Assembly (NCBI GenBank): GCA_035274845.1
Contig: DATENU010000009.1
Span: 186,001-250,000, forward strand
Reading direction: 5' to 3'
Source of the DNA: Chthoniobacterales bacterium
Lineage (GTDB): Bacteria; Verrucomicrobiota; Verrucomicrobiia; Chthoniobacterales; UBA10450
Length of the DNA: 64,000 nucleotides
A program made the translations under genes and the position numbers. The notes beneath the pieces are model-generated. The model did no database searches. It worked only from the letters and a program-made list of their open reading frames with translations, and was not told the origin of the DNA. How positions within the stretch are numbered: the first letter of the stretch is position 1; every line of letters starts with the position of its first letter. Below, one piece after another: positions 41,757-50,913 of this stretch.

Positions 41757-44297
41757 CTATTGCCGTTTGTATTCGTCCGACTCCAGGAAAGCGCGAGTCA
41801 GCCCGCGGTAATCATGGTTCCGATCCAGTTGCCGGAGCCAGAAATTGTAGCCGGCGAGATCATGATCGGGCGCGTCGTCCGGATTGCGTTTCAAGTAGCT
41901 GAAGTAATGGCACAAGACATAGGCGGAATTGTATTCACGCGACAAGAACTGTCGGTTGCCGCCAATGCGTTGGAGGGTGGCGGCGCGCGTTTCAGGACGG
42001 TCGGTAGACGAAGAGGATCGCTCGGCTAACGGCAGACCGGCATTGGCGCTCAACGCGCCGACGTAATCCGCATCGCTCAGCGCGTCGTAGCGCTCCCGGA
42101 AAGAGGGCCGCTGGATCAAGTCACGACAAAGATCCGCCTTATTGCGTTCCAGGGTCGCCTTCCATTCGTTATTTCCCGGAAAAACACCTCGGCCCAGCTG
42201 TCGCAGATCCGCCATAAATTCGTGGTAACGCGGCGGGCCGCCAAATGCAGCCTTGTTGAGGCAATAGAGCTCGCCGGCAACCTCGGAAAATTTCTCCAGG
42301 ATTTGGGATGGATCACGGTCAATCCGGGAAGCGTATTCGCGGGGCGGATAGTCAGACGGCGCGACGGGATCGCGCTTCTCGATTCCCTGGGCGTCGTAGA
42401 TGGCGATATCTCCGGCGCGATAGATCGTAGGGAAGGCGGCATCAAAAAATGCGCGGTTAGCGCGGAGCTCATCGGTCTCGTTTTTGCCGAGATAAATGTA
42501 GTCCACTCGATAATAGCGGAGCAGCTCGAGGGCGTCGTCGCGGCCGGAATAAATCGCGCGGACGTCGGCTTCCCGTTCGGCGAAGGGATAACCGTGGCTC
42601 CAGAGCCACGCAGTGGGACCGCGAACGACGGCGCGGCCGGCAAGACTAAGGACCGGTTGATGCAGGCTCGGGGCGGTGAGAAAGAGGGAATGCGGAGCGG
42701 TATTCGATTTCACAAATTCCGCGGCGGCGATTTCCTCTGCTCCAAACATCTGTCTGCTGCTGTGTGATTCGGCCAGCAGCGCGAGCGCGCCGGAACAAAT
42801 GGAAACCGCGGCGAAGGCGATGGAACAGCTCCAACCGAGCGGACCTCTGGCCATCCGGCCAAGCCAGGCTGCGATCAAGACTGCCGAGGCGGCCTGCCAG
42901 TAAGTCATCAACTTCAGGTTGTCGTAGTCGTTAGGCGAAAAGACGATCAGGAGGGAGAGGCCGAGAAGGGCAAGAAAGGGAAGGTAGAACAGGCGAAGAG
43001 GCCGGGACGCCGTTAGCCAGGCCGGAATGATGAGCAACGCGGGAAGCCCGAGGTTGCGGAACCAAAACAGCGGCCAGTTGGGTTCGGCCTGCCCGCGCCA
43101 GCCGGGTTGAAAGCGGGTGAAACCAGCGTTCGCAGAGTGTGCCCAAAATTCGATGAGTCGGGGGGACGCCAGGAGAATGGCGGGGAGCCAGAAATACAGC
43201 CAGAGACGCCGGGGACGAAGGAAGAACAGGACGGCGCTGACAAGACCGACGGCCAGCAAAGAATGAACATGAAACAGCGGCAGCAATCCCGCGAAAATGC
43301 CGGCAACAAACAGGAGTTGCGGTCCTCGGGATTTTTCGCCAACGCTCTTCTTCTCGTTCCAAACCAGGACAAAGATCGCGAGAATGATGAACCCGAGCGA
43401 CAAGCCAAAAATGCTCGTGCGCTGCGGCAGGAGCATGTCGGTAATGACGTTGGGCCAAACCAATCCTCGGGCCGGCAGGTGAGTGTAGTTGATCTCGAGG
43501 TTCGCCAGAAATTGCCACAGCGACTTGCCGCTTGCTTGCCAATCGAGGGGTAGATCGATGAATCCAAGGCCGCCGTTAAGAAGAAACAGCAAGGTCGCGA
43601 GAGCCGCCGCCCAGCTAGCGCGCGCGCCGTAAAGGGTTGGGATTAACGTGATGAGACGCCGGGCAAAGAAATAGAAAATGCCAGTCAAGGCGACGGTCAA
43701 CGGGAAAGCCGTCCACACCAGCGCCGAATGCAGATCCATCCCACCGGCCATGACCAGAGCGGTAAAGAAATCCGGCAGGAAAGGGTAAAGGAGTGGCGCC
43801 GGCGGCATCGGCGTGTAGAGCGGCGGGAAGTTTGCGCCGTGCAGGAACGACGTCGTGATGGCCGCGTGATAAGCCATGTCATAGTAAGAACTCTCTCCGC
43901 CCGAGAACACGCCGCCCGCTTTGGGTTGAAGCATGCGGGTGAGGAAAAGATGCAGAAAAAGGGGAACAAAGACCGCGAGAAGAACGGCCAGCGGAGTAAA
44001 GGAGCTTTCCCAGACCAGGCCGCGCGGTTTGTCATGCTTGCGTCTCCTGTCGCGAACGTCCGGGAACCAGATGACAACAGCTCCTGCCCAGACCAGGAGC
44101 GCGGTCAGGAGGATAGTGGAAAAGTTCAACGCGCCTGACAATCGGGCGAGTCCATATCCCATGATCGCCGCCAGACTCCATCCGATGACAAGCCCCCACA
44201 GCGCTTGCTCGACGTTATTCAACAGGCTGGCGAACAGGCGCCGAACCAGGCCGATGCCCAGGAGCGCCGCGCCGACGAGGAAGATGGCCCCGCTCAT
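41757..44297 (-). CDS. Polytopic membrane protein (GT-C-like) fused to a C-terminal DUF4214-like region
   Basis: 846 residues. Residues ~1-500 form 13-14 membrane helices (e.g. LVGAALLGIGLVRRLFASLL, PLAVLLAVFVPLFLHLFL) with a loop GGESSYYDMAYHAAITTSF; ~500-640 is a periplasmic domain. From ~680 the chain is soluble and contains YFSYLKRNPDDAPDHDLAGY and FLESDEYKRQ, the DUF4214 signature also seen in the secreted protein at 61187-63970. Fusion of a glycosyltransferase-like membrane part to DUF4214 is unusual. ATG 44297. Confidence 0.8.
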   Translation of the reverse strand: MSGAIFLVGAALLGIGLVRRLFASLLNNVEQALWGLVIGWSLAAIMGYGLARLSGALNFSTILLTALLVWAGAVVIWFPDVRDRRRKHDKPRGLVWESSFTPLAVLLAVFVPLFLHLFLTRMLQPKAGGVFSGGESSYYDMAYHAAITTSFLHGANFPPLYTPMPPAPLLYPFLPDFFTALVMAGGMDLHSALVWTAFPLTVALTGIFYFFARRLITLIPTLYGARASWAAALATLLFLLNGGLGFIDLPLDWQASGKSLWQFLANLEINYTHLPARGLVWPNVITDMLLPQRTSIFGLSLGFIILAIFVLVWNEKKSVGEKSRGPQLLFVAGIFAGLLPLFHVHSLLAVGLVSAVLFFLRPRRLWLYFWLPAILLASPRLIEFWAHSANAGFTRFQPGWRGQAEPNWPLFWFRNLGLPALLIIPAWLTASRPLRLFYLPFLALLGLSLLIVFSPNDYDNLKLMTYWQAASAVLIAAWLGRMARGPLGWSCSIAFAAVSICSGALALLAESHSSRQMFGAEEIAAAEFVKSNTAPHSLFLTAPSLHQPVLSLAGRAVVRGPTAWLWSHGYPFAEREADVRAIYSGRDDALELLRYYRVDYIYLGKNETDELRANRAFFDAAFPTIYRAGDIAIYDAQGIEKRDPVAPSDYPPREYASRIDRDPSQILEKFSEVAGELYCLNKAAFGGPPRYHEFMADLRQLGRGVFPGNNEWKATLERNKADLCRDLIQRPSFRERYDALSDADYVGALSANAGLPLAERSSSSTDRPETRAATLQRIGGNRQFLSREYNSAYVLCHYFSYLKRNPDDAPDHDLAGYNFWLRQLDRNHDYRGLTRAFLESDEYKRQ

Positions 44298-44321
44298 GCA
44301 AAGGTGAGGTCTGGCACCGCG

Positions 44322-46076
44322 TTAGTTCCCGTCCCGAAAGACGTAGATCGAGTTTCCGATGATCGCTTCGGGCTTCCTCTTTCGATAAGAATCAAAAGTG
44401 TTCACCCGAGTTTCTTCGGAGACGCGTTGGCCGCCAGTTTCGTAGGGCGGAACGGTCGAACCATTGAGAAAACTGGCGCCGAGGGCGGTGTAGCGCGGAG
44501 GCGGATCCGGGATCGGCCCCAGCGCGTCGACGTAATTAACCTGATAAAAATCGAGGGTAGCGAAAGCACCAAGGAGGAGGCCGCGGACGCGATTCTCGCC
44601 GTGATCCCGCAGCCAGGCGGCGAGATCTTTGGCGTCATCGCCCCACTCAACATTTGAGTCCGAAAGATACCACCAATGGGGACGGGGCGAAGCAAGCTGG
44701 TTCATGTAGGGGAGGTAATTCGGATAGGCCCGCGCCGTTTCGAAGCAGATCCAGGCGAGCGCGACGATGGCCGCCGCTCTGCCGAGGAAGCGGCCGATAT
44801 GGGATGGGCGATTACCTAAAAGGAAATCGAGGAGCGCCGCGGAAAGGATCGCGAGAAAAGTGTAACCAGGGAGGTAATAACGCACGCCGATGTTGATCGG
44901 GCTGTTCAGCATCAACGCGGTGTAAAGAAGGAAAGGAACGAGCAGGAAAAGCCATCGCCATTCGTGTCGGCGGATAACGCGAATGGCGGCCCAGAGGATG
45001 GACGTCACCGAAAGAACCAGGAATGGAATGGTAGCTTTAAAGGCAAAGGCTACGGGGAAATAATACCACCATCCCCGGTCGGAAAACATTCCCAGCAAGC
45101 CTGCGGAATGGCCGACTCGAGTGTGATGGAGCTGCCAGTAAATTCCCATGATCAGGTCGGTAGGCAGCAGCCATCGCCCGACCCGAACTGCAATCGTGAA
45201 AAGGCCGGAGGAACCAGAAAACGCGTCGCCGATCCATTTCAGCTCGCCCGGGGTTGGCGCGTGGTTGTGAAAGAAGTAAGCGGCATTCACAACCAGGAAA
45301 AAGACAGCAGCGGTGACCGCGCCATCCCGAATCAGGCTCGGCCGGCGAGCTCGCGGCCAGCAAAACAGGAGAACTACGAACAGGGCAAAGATCGCCGGAC
45401 CGAGGACGAGCATCGAATATTTAGCCAGCAGTGCCACCGCCGCTGCGCTGCCCAGAAAACAGGCATGCTTCCAACCGGGCGCGCGGAGGTATTTCCAGAT
45501 CGCATAGACGGTGAGCAGCAGTCCGAACGCCGCCGGAATGTCGGTCTGCACAATTCGTCCGTGAGCCAGAATGGTTGGCTCCAAAGTAAAAAGAGCCAAC
45601 GCCAGAAGGGCGACCCGCCCACCGAATAATTCACGGGCGAAGGCAAAAACGAGGACGCCGAGAGCAAGAGTGAGCGCGATCATTGGCAGCCGCGACCAAA
45701 ACGAGATCGCTTCGAAGCGGGGGCGATTGTCCTGCCAGAAATGGATAACGTAGCCCCATTCATTTTGATCCTGGCGACCGGCTGGATCGATCTTTTCCGG
45801 CTTCCATTCGTTGGGCTGAAGAAACAGGAGCGGCAACCCGGCTAGGAGCTTAACCAGGGGCGGATGCTGACCGATGAGATTCACACTTGGATCAACCCAG
45901 TGATAATAAGCCGACGGGATGAGCACGACCTCATCGGTGGTGATGCTTTTGCGGAGCGTGACCGAGATGAGGTTGACCGCCGTCACGAGCAGGATCACAG
46001 CGGCCGCCAACTCAAACTTGTAATGAGTCCACCGGCGGACTGGCTGGTCGGAGTGCAGGCCATTCACGGCCGGCAT
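44322..46076 (-). CDS. PMT-type GT39 membrane glycosyltransferase
   Basis: 584 residues from ATG 46076. The first loop has KSITTDEVVLIPSAYYHW with D48-E49, and QHPPLVKLLAGLPLL, both conserved in dolichyl-/polyprenyl-phosphate-mannose protein mannosyltransferases. Ten or more membrane helices follow, ending in a periplasmic part (YLSDSNVEWGDDAKDLAAWL). It transfers a sugar from a polyprenyl phosphate carrier to a glycan or protein in the periplasm. It precedes the 846-residue gene by 24 bases on the same strand, probably an operon; the frame extends upstream but without motif support. Confidence 0.86.
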   Translation of the reverse strand: MPAVNGLHSDQPVRRWTHYKFELAAAVILLVTAVNLISVTLRKSITTDEVVLIPSAYYHWVDPSVNLIGQHPPLVKLLAGLPLLFLQPNEWKPEKIDPAGRQDQNEWGYVIHFWQDNRPRFEAISFWSRLPMIALTLALGVLVFAFARELFGGRVALLALALFTLEPTILAHGRIVQTDIPAAFGLLLTVYAIWKYLRAPGWKHACFLGSAAAVALLAKYSMLVLGPAIFALFVVLLFCWPRARRPSLIRDGAVTAAVFFLVVNAAYFFHNHAPTPGELKWIGDAFSGSSGLFTIAVRVGRWLLPTDLIMGIYWQLHHTRVGHSAGLLGMFSDRGWWYYFPVAFAFKATIPFLVLSVTSILWAAIRVIRRHEWRWLFLLVPFLLYTALMLNSPINIGVRYYLPGYTFLAILSAALLDFLLGNRPSHIGRFLGRAAAIVALAWICFETARAYPNYLPYMNQLASPRPHWWYLSDSNVEWGDDAKDLAAWLRDHGENRVRGLLLGAFATLDFYQVNYVDALGPIPDPPPRYTALGASFLNGSTVPPYETGGQRVSEETRVNTFDSYRKRKPEAIIGNSIYVFRDGN

Positions 46077-46143
46077 CTTATTGCACCCGCGCCGGGCATA
46101 AACTTCTTTCTGTGCCCCGGGCGTCGTTGTAATCTGGCGCCCT

Positions 46144-46545
46144 ATGCAGTCGCGCAGTCCAGAGCTATCGGCGGAGCAAATCTCCAAATGGATGCGAGAG
46201 GCGGCAAAACAGCCGCGGGCAACGCAAACGCAGGCTCAGCCTCATCTGCCGTCGTCCCCGGCGAGCCGGCACCCCGGGTTCGACTTTCGAAGCACCCGGC
46301 AGTCGCTGAACCGTGCGCGGGCCAAGAACGACATCGACACGATCAAGCCCTTGCGCAGGCTTCGCCGCAACCAGGGGGCAATCAACGAGGCCCTCGCCGA
46401 TGCGTTGAGCGCATTGATCGCCGTGAACAAGCAAATGGCCGGAGAAATCACCGCGTTATCCGGCGAACTGTCCAGGCTTCGGGGAACGCTCGCAGCGAGC
46501 GATCTCTCCGATAATCGGGCCGAAGTCACGACAAGGCCAGGGTAA
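46144..46545 (+). CDS. Coiled-coil protein, 133 residues, function unknown
   Basis: MQSRSPELSAEQISKWMREA, a Pro/Gln-rich linker, then ARAKNDIDTIKPLRRLRRNQ followed by a leucine/alanine heptad coil (INEALADALSALIAVNKQMA). Starts 67 bases from the divergent GT39 gene and overlaps the 3' end of the convergent gene at 46526-47728 by 20 bases. The coil and cluster position suggest a scaffold or length-control role, by analogy with the protein at 50242-50913; this is inference. Confidence 0.55.
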   Translation: MQSRSPELSAEQISKWMREAAKQPRATQTQAQPHLPSSPASRHPGFDFRSTRQSLNRARAKNDIDTIKPLRRLRRNQGAINEALADALSALIAVNKQMAGEITALSGELSRLRGTLAASDLSDNRAEVTTRPG

Positions 46546-47728
46546 AATGAGCGGCGAAGAGAGCTGTCATCAGTCCAAACAGGACCAGGAAAATCGCGAA
46601 AACCATCTGGTGAACCTTCGGGCGTGAGGTCCAGGTGGCGAGCACCAGGTAAACGGGAAAGACAACCATCAGGTAGCGGGCTTGCGACTGGAGCAGACTC
46701 GAGGAGAGCGCCAAAAGCAGAGACAGGAGCGTGTAGGCACCAAGCGCGAACTGGCGTCGACTGACGAGCACCGCTCCGGCGAGCAACCCGAAGACTGCGG
46801 CCAGAAAATTCAGGAGCCGGAAATCCCAATGCGCCGCGATCTGGATCGGGTCGCGCAGATAATCATAGAGCGGTCGAAGGAAAAATCCCGATTGCCTGCC
46901 CCATACCGACATGGCGTCTCTAAACGCGAAGGGATTGCCGGTAATTACTTTCAGGTAAATCATGAAGCAGACCAGTCCGACAGGGACAAGCAGCAGCGCG
47001 AGAATCTCTTTGCGCAAAGGCCGAAGCGGACGGTGCGTCTGCCAGTAATGAATCGCGAGCGCCGGCAGCAATAACACGCCAGCCGTTCGGGTCGCTGAAG
47101 CAAAGGCGCCGCAAAGCCCGGCGAGCCACCATCGTTCCCGCTTCGCGAAGTAAAAGCTCGTTACCGTCAGCATGAGAAAAAGCGCTTCGGTGAGGGGGAG
47201 AGAAAAGAAATAGCTCGTGGGAAAAAAAGCCAGGTAGGTAACGCAACGGTCGGCGGCGTCCGCGGTTAACCCCCAATTGAGGCAGAGACGATGCAGGAGA
47301 AAGAGCCCGAACAAAAAGAAGAGATGCGAAAGCCCCATCCCGGTCAGGACAAATTCGCCCGTCAGGCGAGATATTAGGTGCAGGATCATCGGGAAGAGCG
47401 GAAAGAAAGCCCAGTTGCGGTGCACATCCGCGCGAAATGGTCCCGGGTGATAACCGTGTTCGGCGATACCGACCGACCAGTTCACATCGGCGGTCAAGAC
47501 TTCCCCACGCAGGACGTGGGTGGGCGCCCGGTGGGCTGAGATCGTTGCATCAGTATGGCCGGGATAGAAGTCCGGCGCCGATTTCATCCATCCAACACCC
47601 AGGAAAATCATGAGGACGATGATTCGCGAGAGAATACCGAAGAAGAGGGCTGCCCGGACACTGCGGTCACGAAACAGGCGGCGAATCCTTGCGGCAAAGC
47701 CGGTTGAAGGTGAGTCCTCGCTTTTCAT
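46526..47728 (-). CDS. PIG-V-like/GT-C mannosyltransferase-type membrane protein
   Basis: 400 residues, about 9 helices. RGEVLTADVNWSVGIAEHGY with NWAFFPLFPMILHLISRLTG resembles the luminal loop and following helix of PIG-V-like mannosyltransferases (W-D/N-x-x-x-Y/H, F-F-P-L-[YF]-P). Those enzymes use polyprenyl-phosphate mannose in eukaryotes; bacterial members act in glycan or glycolipid assembly. ATG 47728 has GGAAAA upstream. Divergent from the GT4 gene at 47879, with a 150-bp shared promoter region. Confidence 0.8.
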   Translation of the reverse strand: MKSEDSPSTGFAARIRRLFRDRSVRAALFFGILSRIIVLMIFLGVGWMKSAPDFYPGHTDATISAHRAPTHVLRGEVLTADVNWSVGIAEHGYHPGPFRADVHRNWAFFPLFPMILHLISRLTGEFVLTGMGLSHLFFLFGLFLLHRLCLNWGLTADAADRCVTYLAFFPTSYFFSLPLTEALFLMLTVTSFYFAKRERWWLAGLCGAFASATRTAGVLLLPALAIHYWQTHRPLRPLRKEILALLLVPVGLVCFMIYLKVITGNPFAFRDAMSVWGRQSGFFLRPLYDYLRDPIQIAAHWDFRLLNFLAAVFGLLAGAVLVSRRQFALGAYTLLSLLLALSSSLLQSQARYLMVVFPVYLVLATWTSRPKVHQMVFAIFLVLFGLMTALFAAHFTLALS

Positions 47729-47878
47729 TTTTCCGGGAATAGATCGGTGACCCGGCTAAGCGGATTTACTCGACGGCTCAAAGCGCCTTTGTCTTACAGA
47801 AACAACCCGTAAGCTCAAGCAAAGCCTGAGGTCTTCACCGTCGTTTGACCTCGCCGGATGTAATGCCAGCCTTACGCC

Positions 47879-48925
47879 GTGCGGATTGTTATTGCCACGG
47901 TCCAAGTGCCTTTTGTCTCAGGAGGAGCTGAGTCTCACGCCGCGGGACTGAAATCGGCGCTGGAACGGGAGGGACACGAAGCGGAGATCGTCACCGTTCC
48001 GTATAACCCTGCGGTGCCAGAGCGCATAGCCGATCAAATGCTGGCGTGCCGGCTTCTCGATCTGACCGAAATCCACGGGACGCGAGTGGATCGCCTGATC
48101 GGCCTGAAATTCCCAGCTTACCTGATTCCCCATCCGCACAAGGTGGTCTGGGTATTGCACCAGCATCGCGCGGCCTACGACCTTTGGGATTATCCGTTCG
48201 AAGACCTGAGCGCGTCGCCGCGCGGCCTCATCGTACGCGAATCCATCCGGCGGGCCGACCAGTTATTGACCGAGGCGCATGCGGTGTTTGCCAACTCGAG
48301 AAACATTGCGAACCGGCTCGGCCATTTTTGCGGAATTAACGCGACGCCTCTCTATCATCCGCCGCCGCACGCCGAAGACTTTTTCTGCGCGGACAAGATC
48401 GAGGATTATTTCTTCTTTCCCAGCCGGCTGTCGGCTTCCAAGCGGCAGAGCCTGGTCCTGGAAGCGCTCGCTTTGACCCGCGAAAAGGTAAAGGTCCGCT
48501 TCGCCGGCGTCGCCGACAGCGCGGAGTACGGCAAGCGGTTAAAACAGCTCGCGGCGAAATTGGGGGTGGAGGGCCGCGTCCAATGGCTGGGATACATCAG
48601 CCAGAAGGAGAAAGCGGAACACTACGCGCGCGCCCTGGCGGTGATCTTTCCCCCCGTGGATGAGGATTACGGTTATATCACGCTCGAAGCGATGCTCTCA
48701 TCGAAAGCGGTCGTGACTTGCGAAGACTCCGGCGGGCCGATGGAATTTGTGGCGCCGCGGAAAACGGGAATGGTGACGAAGCCGACTCCGGCGGCGCTCG
48801 CCGAAGCGCTGGACGAGCTCTGGCAGGACCGGGCCGCGGCCGCCAAGCTGGGCCGGGCCGGACGCACGAGTTACGAGCGGCTCGGCTTATCCTGGAGCGA
48901 AGTCGTCAGGAAATTGCTGGCGTGA
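47879..48925 (+). CDS. Family 4 (GT-B) glycosyltransferase
   Basis: 348 residues. N-terminal GT-B half: MRIVIATVQVPFVSGGAESH with the glycine loop G-G-A-E; C-terminal half: FFPSRLSASKRQSLVLEALA and PPVDEDYGYITLEAMLSSK with the E-x7-E nucleotide-sugar motif. Cytoplasmic retaining transferase that adds sugars from nucleotide donors to a growing lipid-linked chain. The start is GTG 47879. Its stop overlaps the next start (GTGA), the first of several coupled genes in this run. Confidence 0.9.
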   Translation: MRIVIATVQVPFVSGGAESHAAGLKSALEREGHEAEIVTVPYNPAVPERIADQMLACRLLDLTEIHGTRVDRLIGLKFPAYLIPHPHKVVWVLHQHRAAYDLWDYPFEDLSASPRGLIVRESIRRADQLLTEAHAVFANSRNIANRLGHFCGINATPLYHPPPHAEDFFCADKIEDYFFFPSRLSASKRQSLVLEALALTREKVKVRFAGVADSAEYGKRLKQLAAKLGVEGRVQWLGYISQKEKAEHYARALAVIFPPVDEDYGYITLEAMLSSKAVVTCEDSGGPMEFVAPRKTGMVTKPTPAALAEALDELWQDRAAAAKLGRAGRTSYERLGLSWSEVVRKLLA

Positions 48926-50241
48926 AACTGAATCTGTTTTCGCCGCTGCCGCCGACGCGTTCGGATATTGCGCGGCTGACTGTGCACATGCTGCCGGTGC
49001 TGGCCCAGGAGGCGGAGATCGTGGTCTGGTGCAGTGAACCGGAATGGAAATTTGACCCACCGCCGGGAGTCGTTGTTCGCCATTACGACTGGCAGCGCCC
49101 GCCCTGGCGCGAGATCAACCAGGCGGACGCGACGTTTTACCAGATGGGCAACGATCCGCGGTATCACGACGCGATCTGGCACCTGAGCCGGCAGCACCCA
49201 GGGATCGTGATCCTGCACGATTTGATGATGCAGCATTTCTTCTCGGGCCTCGTGTTTCACGATCGAGGGATGAATCGGCGCCAGTATCTGGAGCTCGTCG
49301 AACGCCACCATGGGATCAAGGGCCGGGTGCTGGCGGAAAAACATGTCCAGGGTTTGCTTAGCACCGAAGAGCTGGCGCAACGCTGTCCGCTAACCGAAGC
49401 CGCAACGGAAAACGCGCTCGCGGTCATCGTTCACTCGGCGGCGGCGTATGCGGCCCTGCCGGAAGATGCCTCTGTGGTGCTGCTGCCCTTGTGCGTTGGA
49501 ATGGACATGCCGGTCCTGACTTCGCGATCACCGGCTGAGCCATATCGCCTGACCGTCTTTGGGTACCTCGGACCCAACCGCCAACTGCCGGTTCTCCTTC
49601 GGGCTCTCGCCTCCTTCCGGGAACGCGACCGGTTTCGTCTGGATGTCTTCGGGACGATGGCGGACGAGGAAAAAATGCATCAGCTCATCTGCCGGCTGGG
49701 CGTTTCGGACAGGGTCACGCTCCACGGGTTTGTAACGGGAAGTGCGATGGACAAGGCATTGCGCGAAAGCGACCTGGTGGCGAACCTGCGTAACCCGAGC
49801 ATGGGCGAGGCTTCCGGCAGCCAGCTGCACCTCTGGCAATATGCCCTGCCGGCGCTGGTGACAAGGCACGCCTGGTACGCGGCCCTCCCGGAGGGGACCG
49901 TCGCGTTCGTTAGGCCGGAACATGAGGTGGAAGACATCCAGCAGCACCTGGCAGAGTTTCTCGCGAATCCGGAAGCTTATCGTGAGCTGGGCCGGAACGG
50001 ACGCCGATATGTGGAGGAACATCATTCGATTCGAGGTTACGCGAGTGCCCTCCTGGAAGTGGCCGGGCGCGCGCCGGAATTCCAGGCGAAATGGATCGGA
50101 CACGATCTCGCCCGGCGGAGCGCGACAACCATGAGCAGCTGGAGCGATGACTCAACCATTGGCCCTCTCTCGCTCGAAGTCGCGCGGCAGGTTAGGATGC
50201 TTACCGCCGGCGCATCGACAGAACCCGCGCCGGTGGGTTAA
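48922..50241 (+). CDS. GT-B glycosyltransferase (family 4-like), translationally coupled
   Basis: 439 residues from GTG 48922 (VKLNLFSPLPPTRSDIARLT). The frame is open further upstream, but the overlap with the preceding stop marks this start. C-terminal half: FGYLGPNRQLPVLLRALASF, RVTLHGFVTGSAMDKALRES and NPSMGEASGSQLHLWQYALP, the last corresponding to the donor-binding E-x7-E region in altered form. The next gene starts directly after its stop. Confidence 0.86.
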   Translation: MKLNLFSPLPPTRSDIARLTVHMLPVLAQEAEIVVWCSEPEWKFDPPPGVVVRHYDWQRPPWREINQADATFYQMGNDPRYHDAIWHLSRQHPGIVILHDLMMQHFFSGLVFHDRGMNRRQYLELVERHHGIKGRVLAEKHVQGLLSTEELAQRCPLTEAATENALAVIVHSAAAYAALPEDASVVLLPLCVGMDMPVLTSRSPAEPYRLTVFGYLGPNRQLPVLLRALASFRERDRFRLDVFGTMADEEKMHQLICRLGVSDRVTLHGFVTGSAMDKALRESDLVANLRNPSMGEASGSQLHLWQYALPALVTRHAWYAALPEGTVAFVRPEHEVEDIQQHLAEFLANPEAYRELGRNGRRYVEEHHSIRGYASALLEVAGRAPEFQAKWIGHDLARRSATTMSSWSDDSTIGPLSLEVARQVRMLTAGASTEPAPVG

Positions 50242-50913
50242 ATGGAAACAGGTATGCCGGCCGAAGACCCATTCCGAGAGATCGACGAGCAGCTGGCTTC
50301 GCTGGCCGCCGCCTCGAAATCGCTCCGGGAGCAGCGGCCTTCCTGGCTCGACAATATTCTGCATCCCGGCCGGCAAGCGCGACGGGAAGCGGAGTTCGGT
50401 GCGTCGGTCGTGGCTGCTCTCAAAAAAACCGTGCATGCGGTTCAGGAAGCCCGGGCGGGGACGACCGAGGTCGAGCGAAGGCTCGCGGAGCTGCAAGGCG
50501 AACGGCTGGCGCGTTTCAAAAGCGATCTGGATCAATTGCGCGCGCATCAGGAACAGCTCACGCGCGAATCGGCTCGCACTGCCCAGAATTGGACCGATCG
50601 CGCCGCTGAGATTCGTCAGCAGGTCGAACAGCTTGCGCGGGAGCAAAAGGAGATCGCCAGCGGGCAGAGCGGGAGGATCGATCAAACCAGGAATGAACAG
50701 AGCGAAAAGATCGACCGGCTCATCGCCGCTCAGATTGACCTGGGCAATGAATTACGCGAACGGATCCAGCACCTCCTTGATGAGCAGCGGGTCGCGATCC
50801 GGCAGTTATCTTTGAAAGCGAGTGAAGACGCGGTCCTCTCTGACCGGGCGCGTCGAGCTGCCGAATTGAAAATGGACGAACTGGCCAAGCGCATTCCGCC
50901 TCCGCCGGCATGA
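50242..50913 (+). CDS. Coiled-coil protein between glycosyltransferases and methyltransferases
   Basis: 223 residues, almost wholly helical coiled coil from ~75 to 205 (ERRLAELQGERLARFKSDLD; AAEIRQQVEQLAREQKEIAS; LGNELRERIQHLLDEQRVAI). It starts at the base after the GT stop and its stop overlaps the methyltransferase start (ATGA). Coiled coils placed next to methyltransferases set polysaccharide chain length in the WbdD-WbdA system (known); a similar ruler role here is an inference. Confidence 0.72.
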   Translation: METGMPAEDPFREIDEQLASLAAASKSLREQRPSWLDNILHPGRQARREAEFGASVVAALKKTVHAVQEARAGTTEVERRLAELQGERLARFKSDLDQLRAHQEQLTRESARTAQNWTDRAAEIRQQVEQLAREQKEIASGQSGRIDQTRNEQSEKIDRLIAAQIDLGNELRERIQHLLDEQRVAIRQLSLKASEDAVLSDRARRAAELKMDELAKRIPPPPA

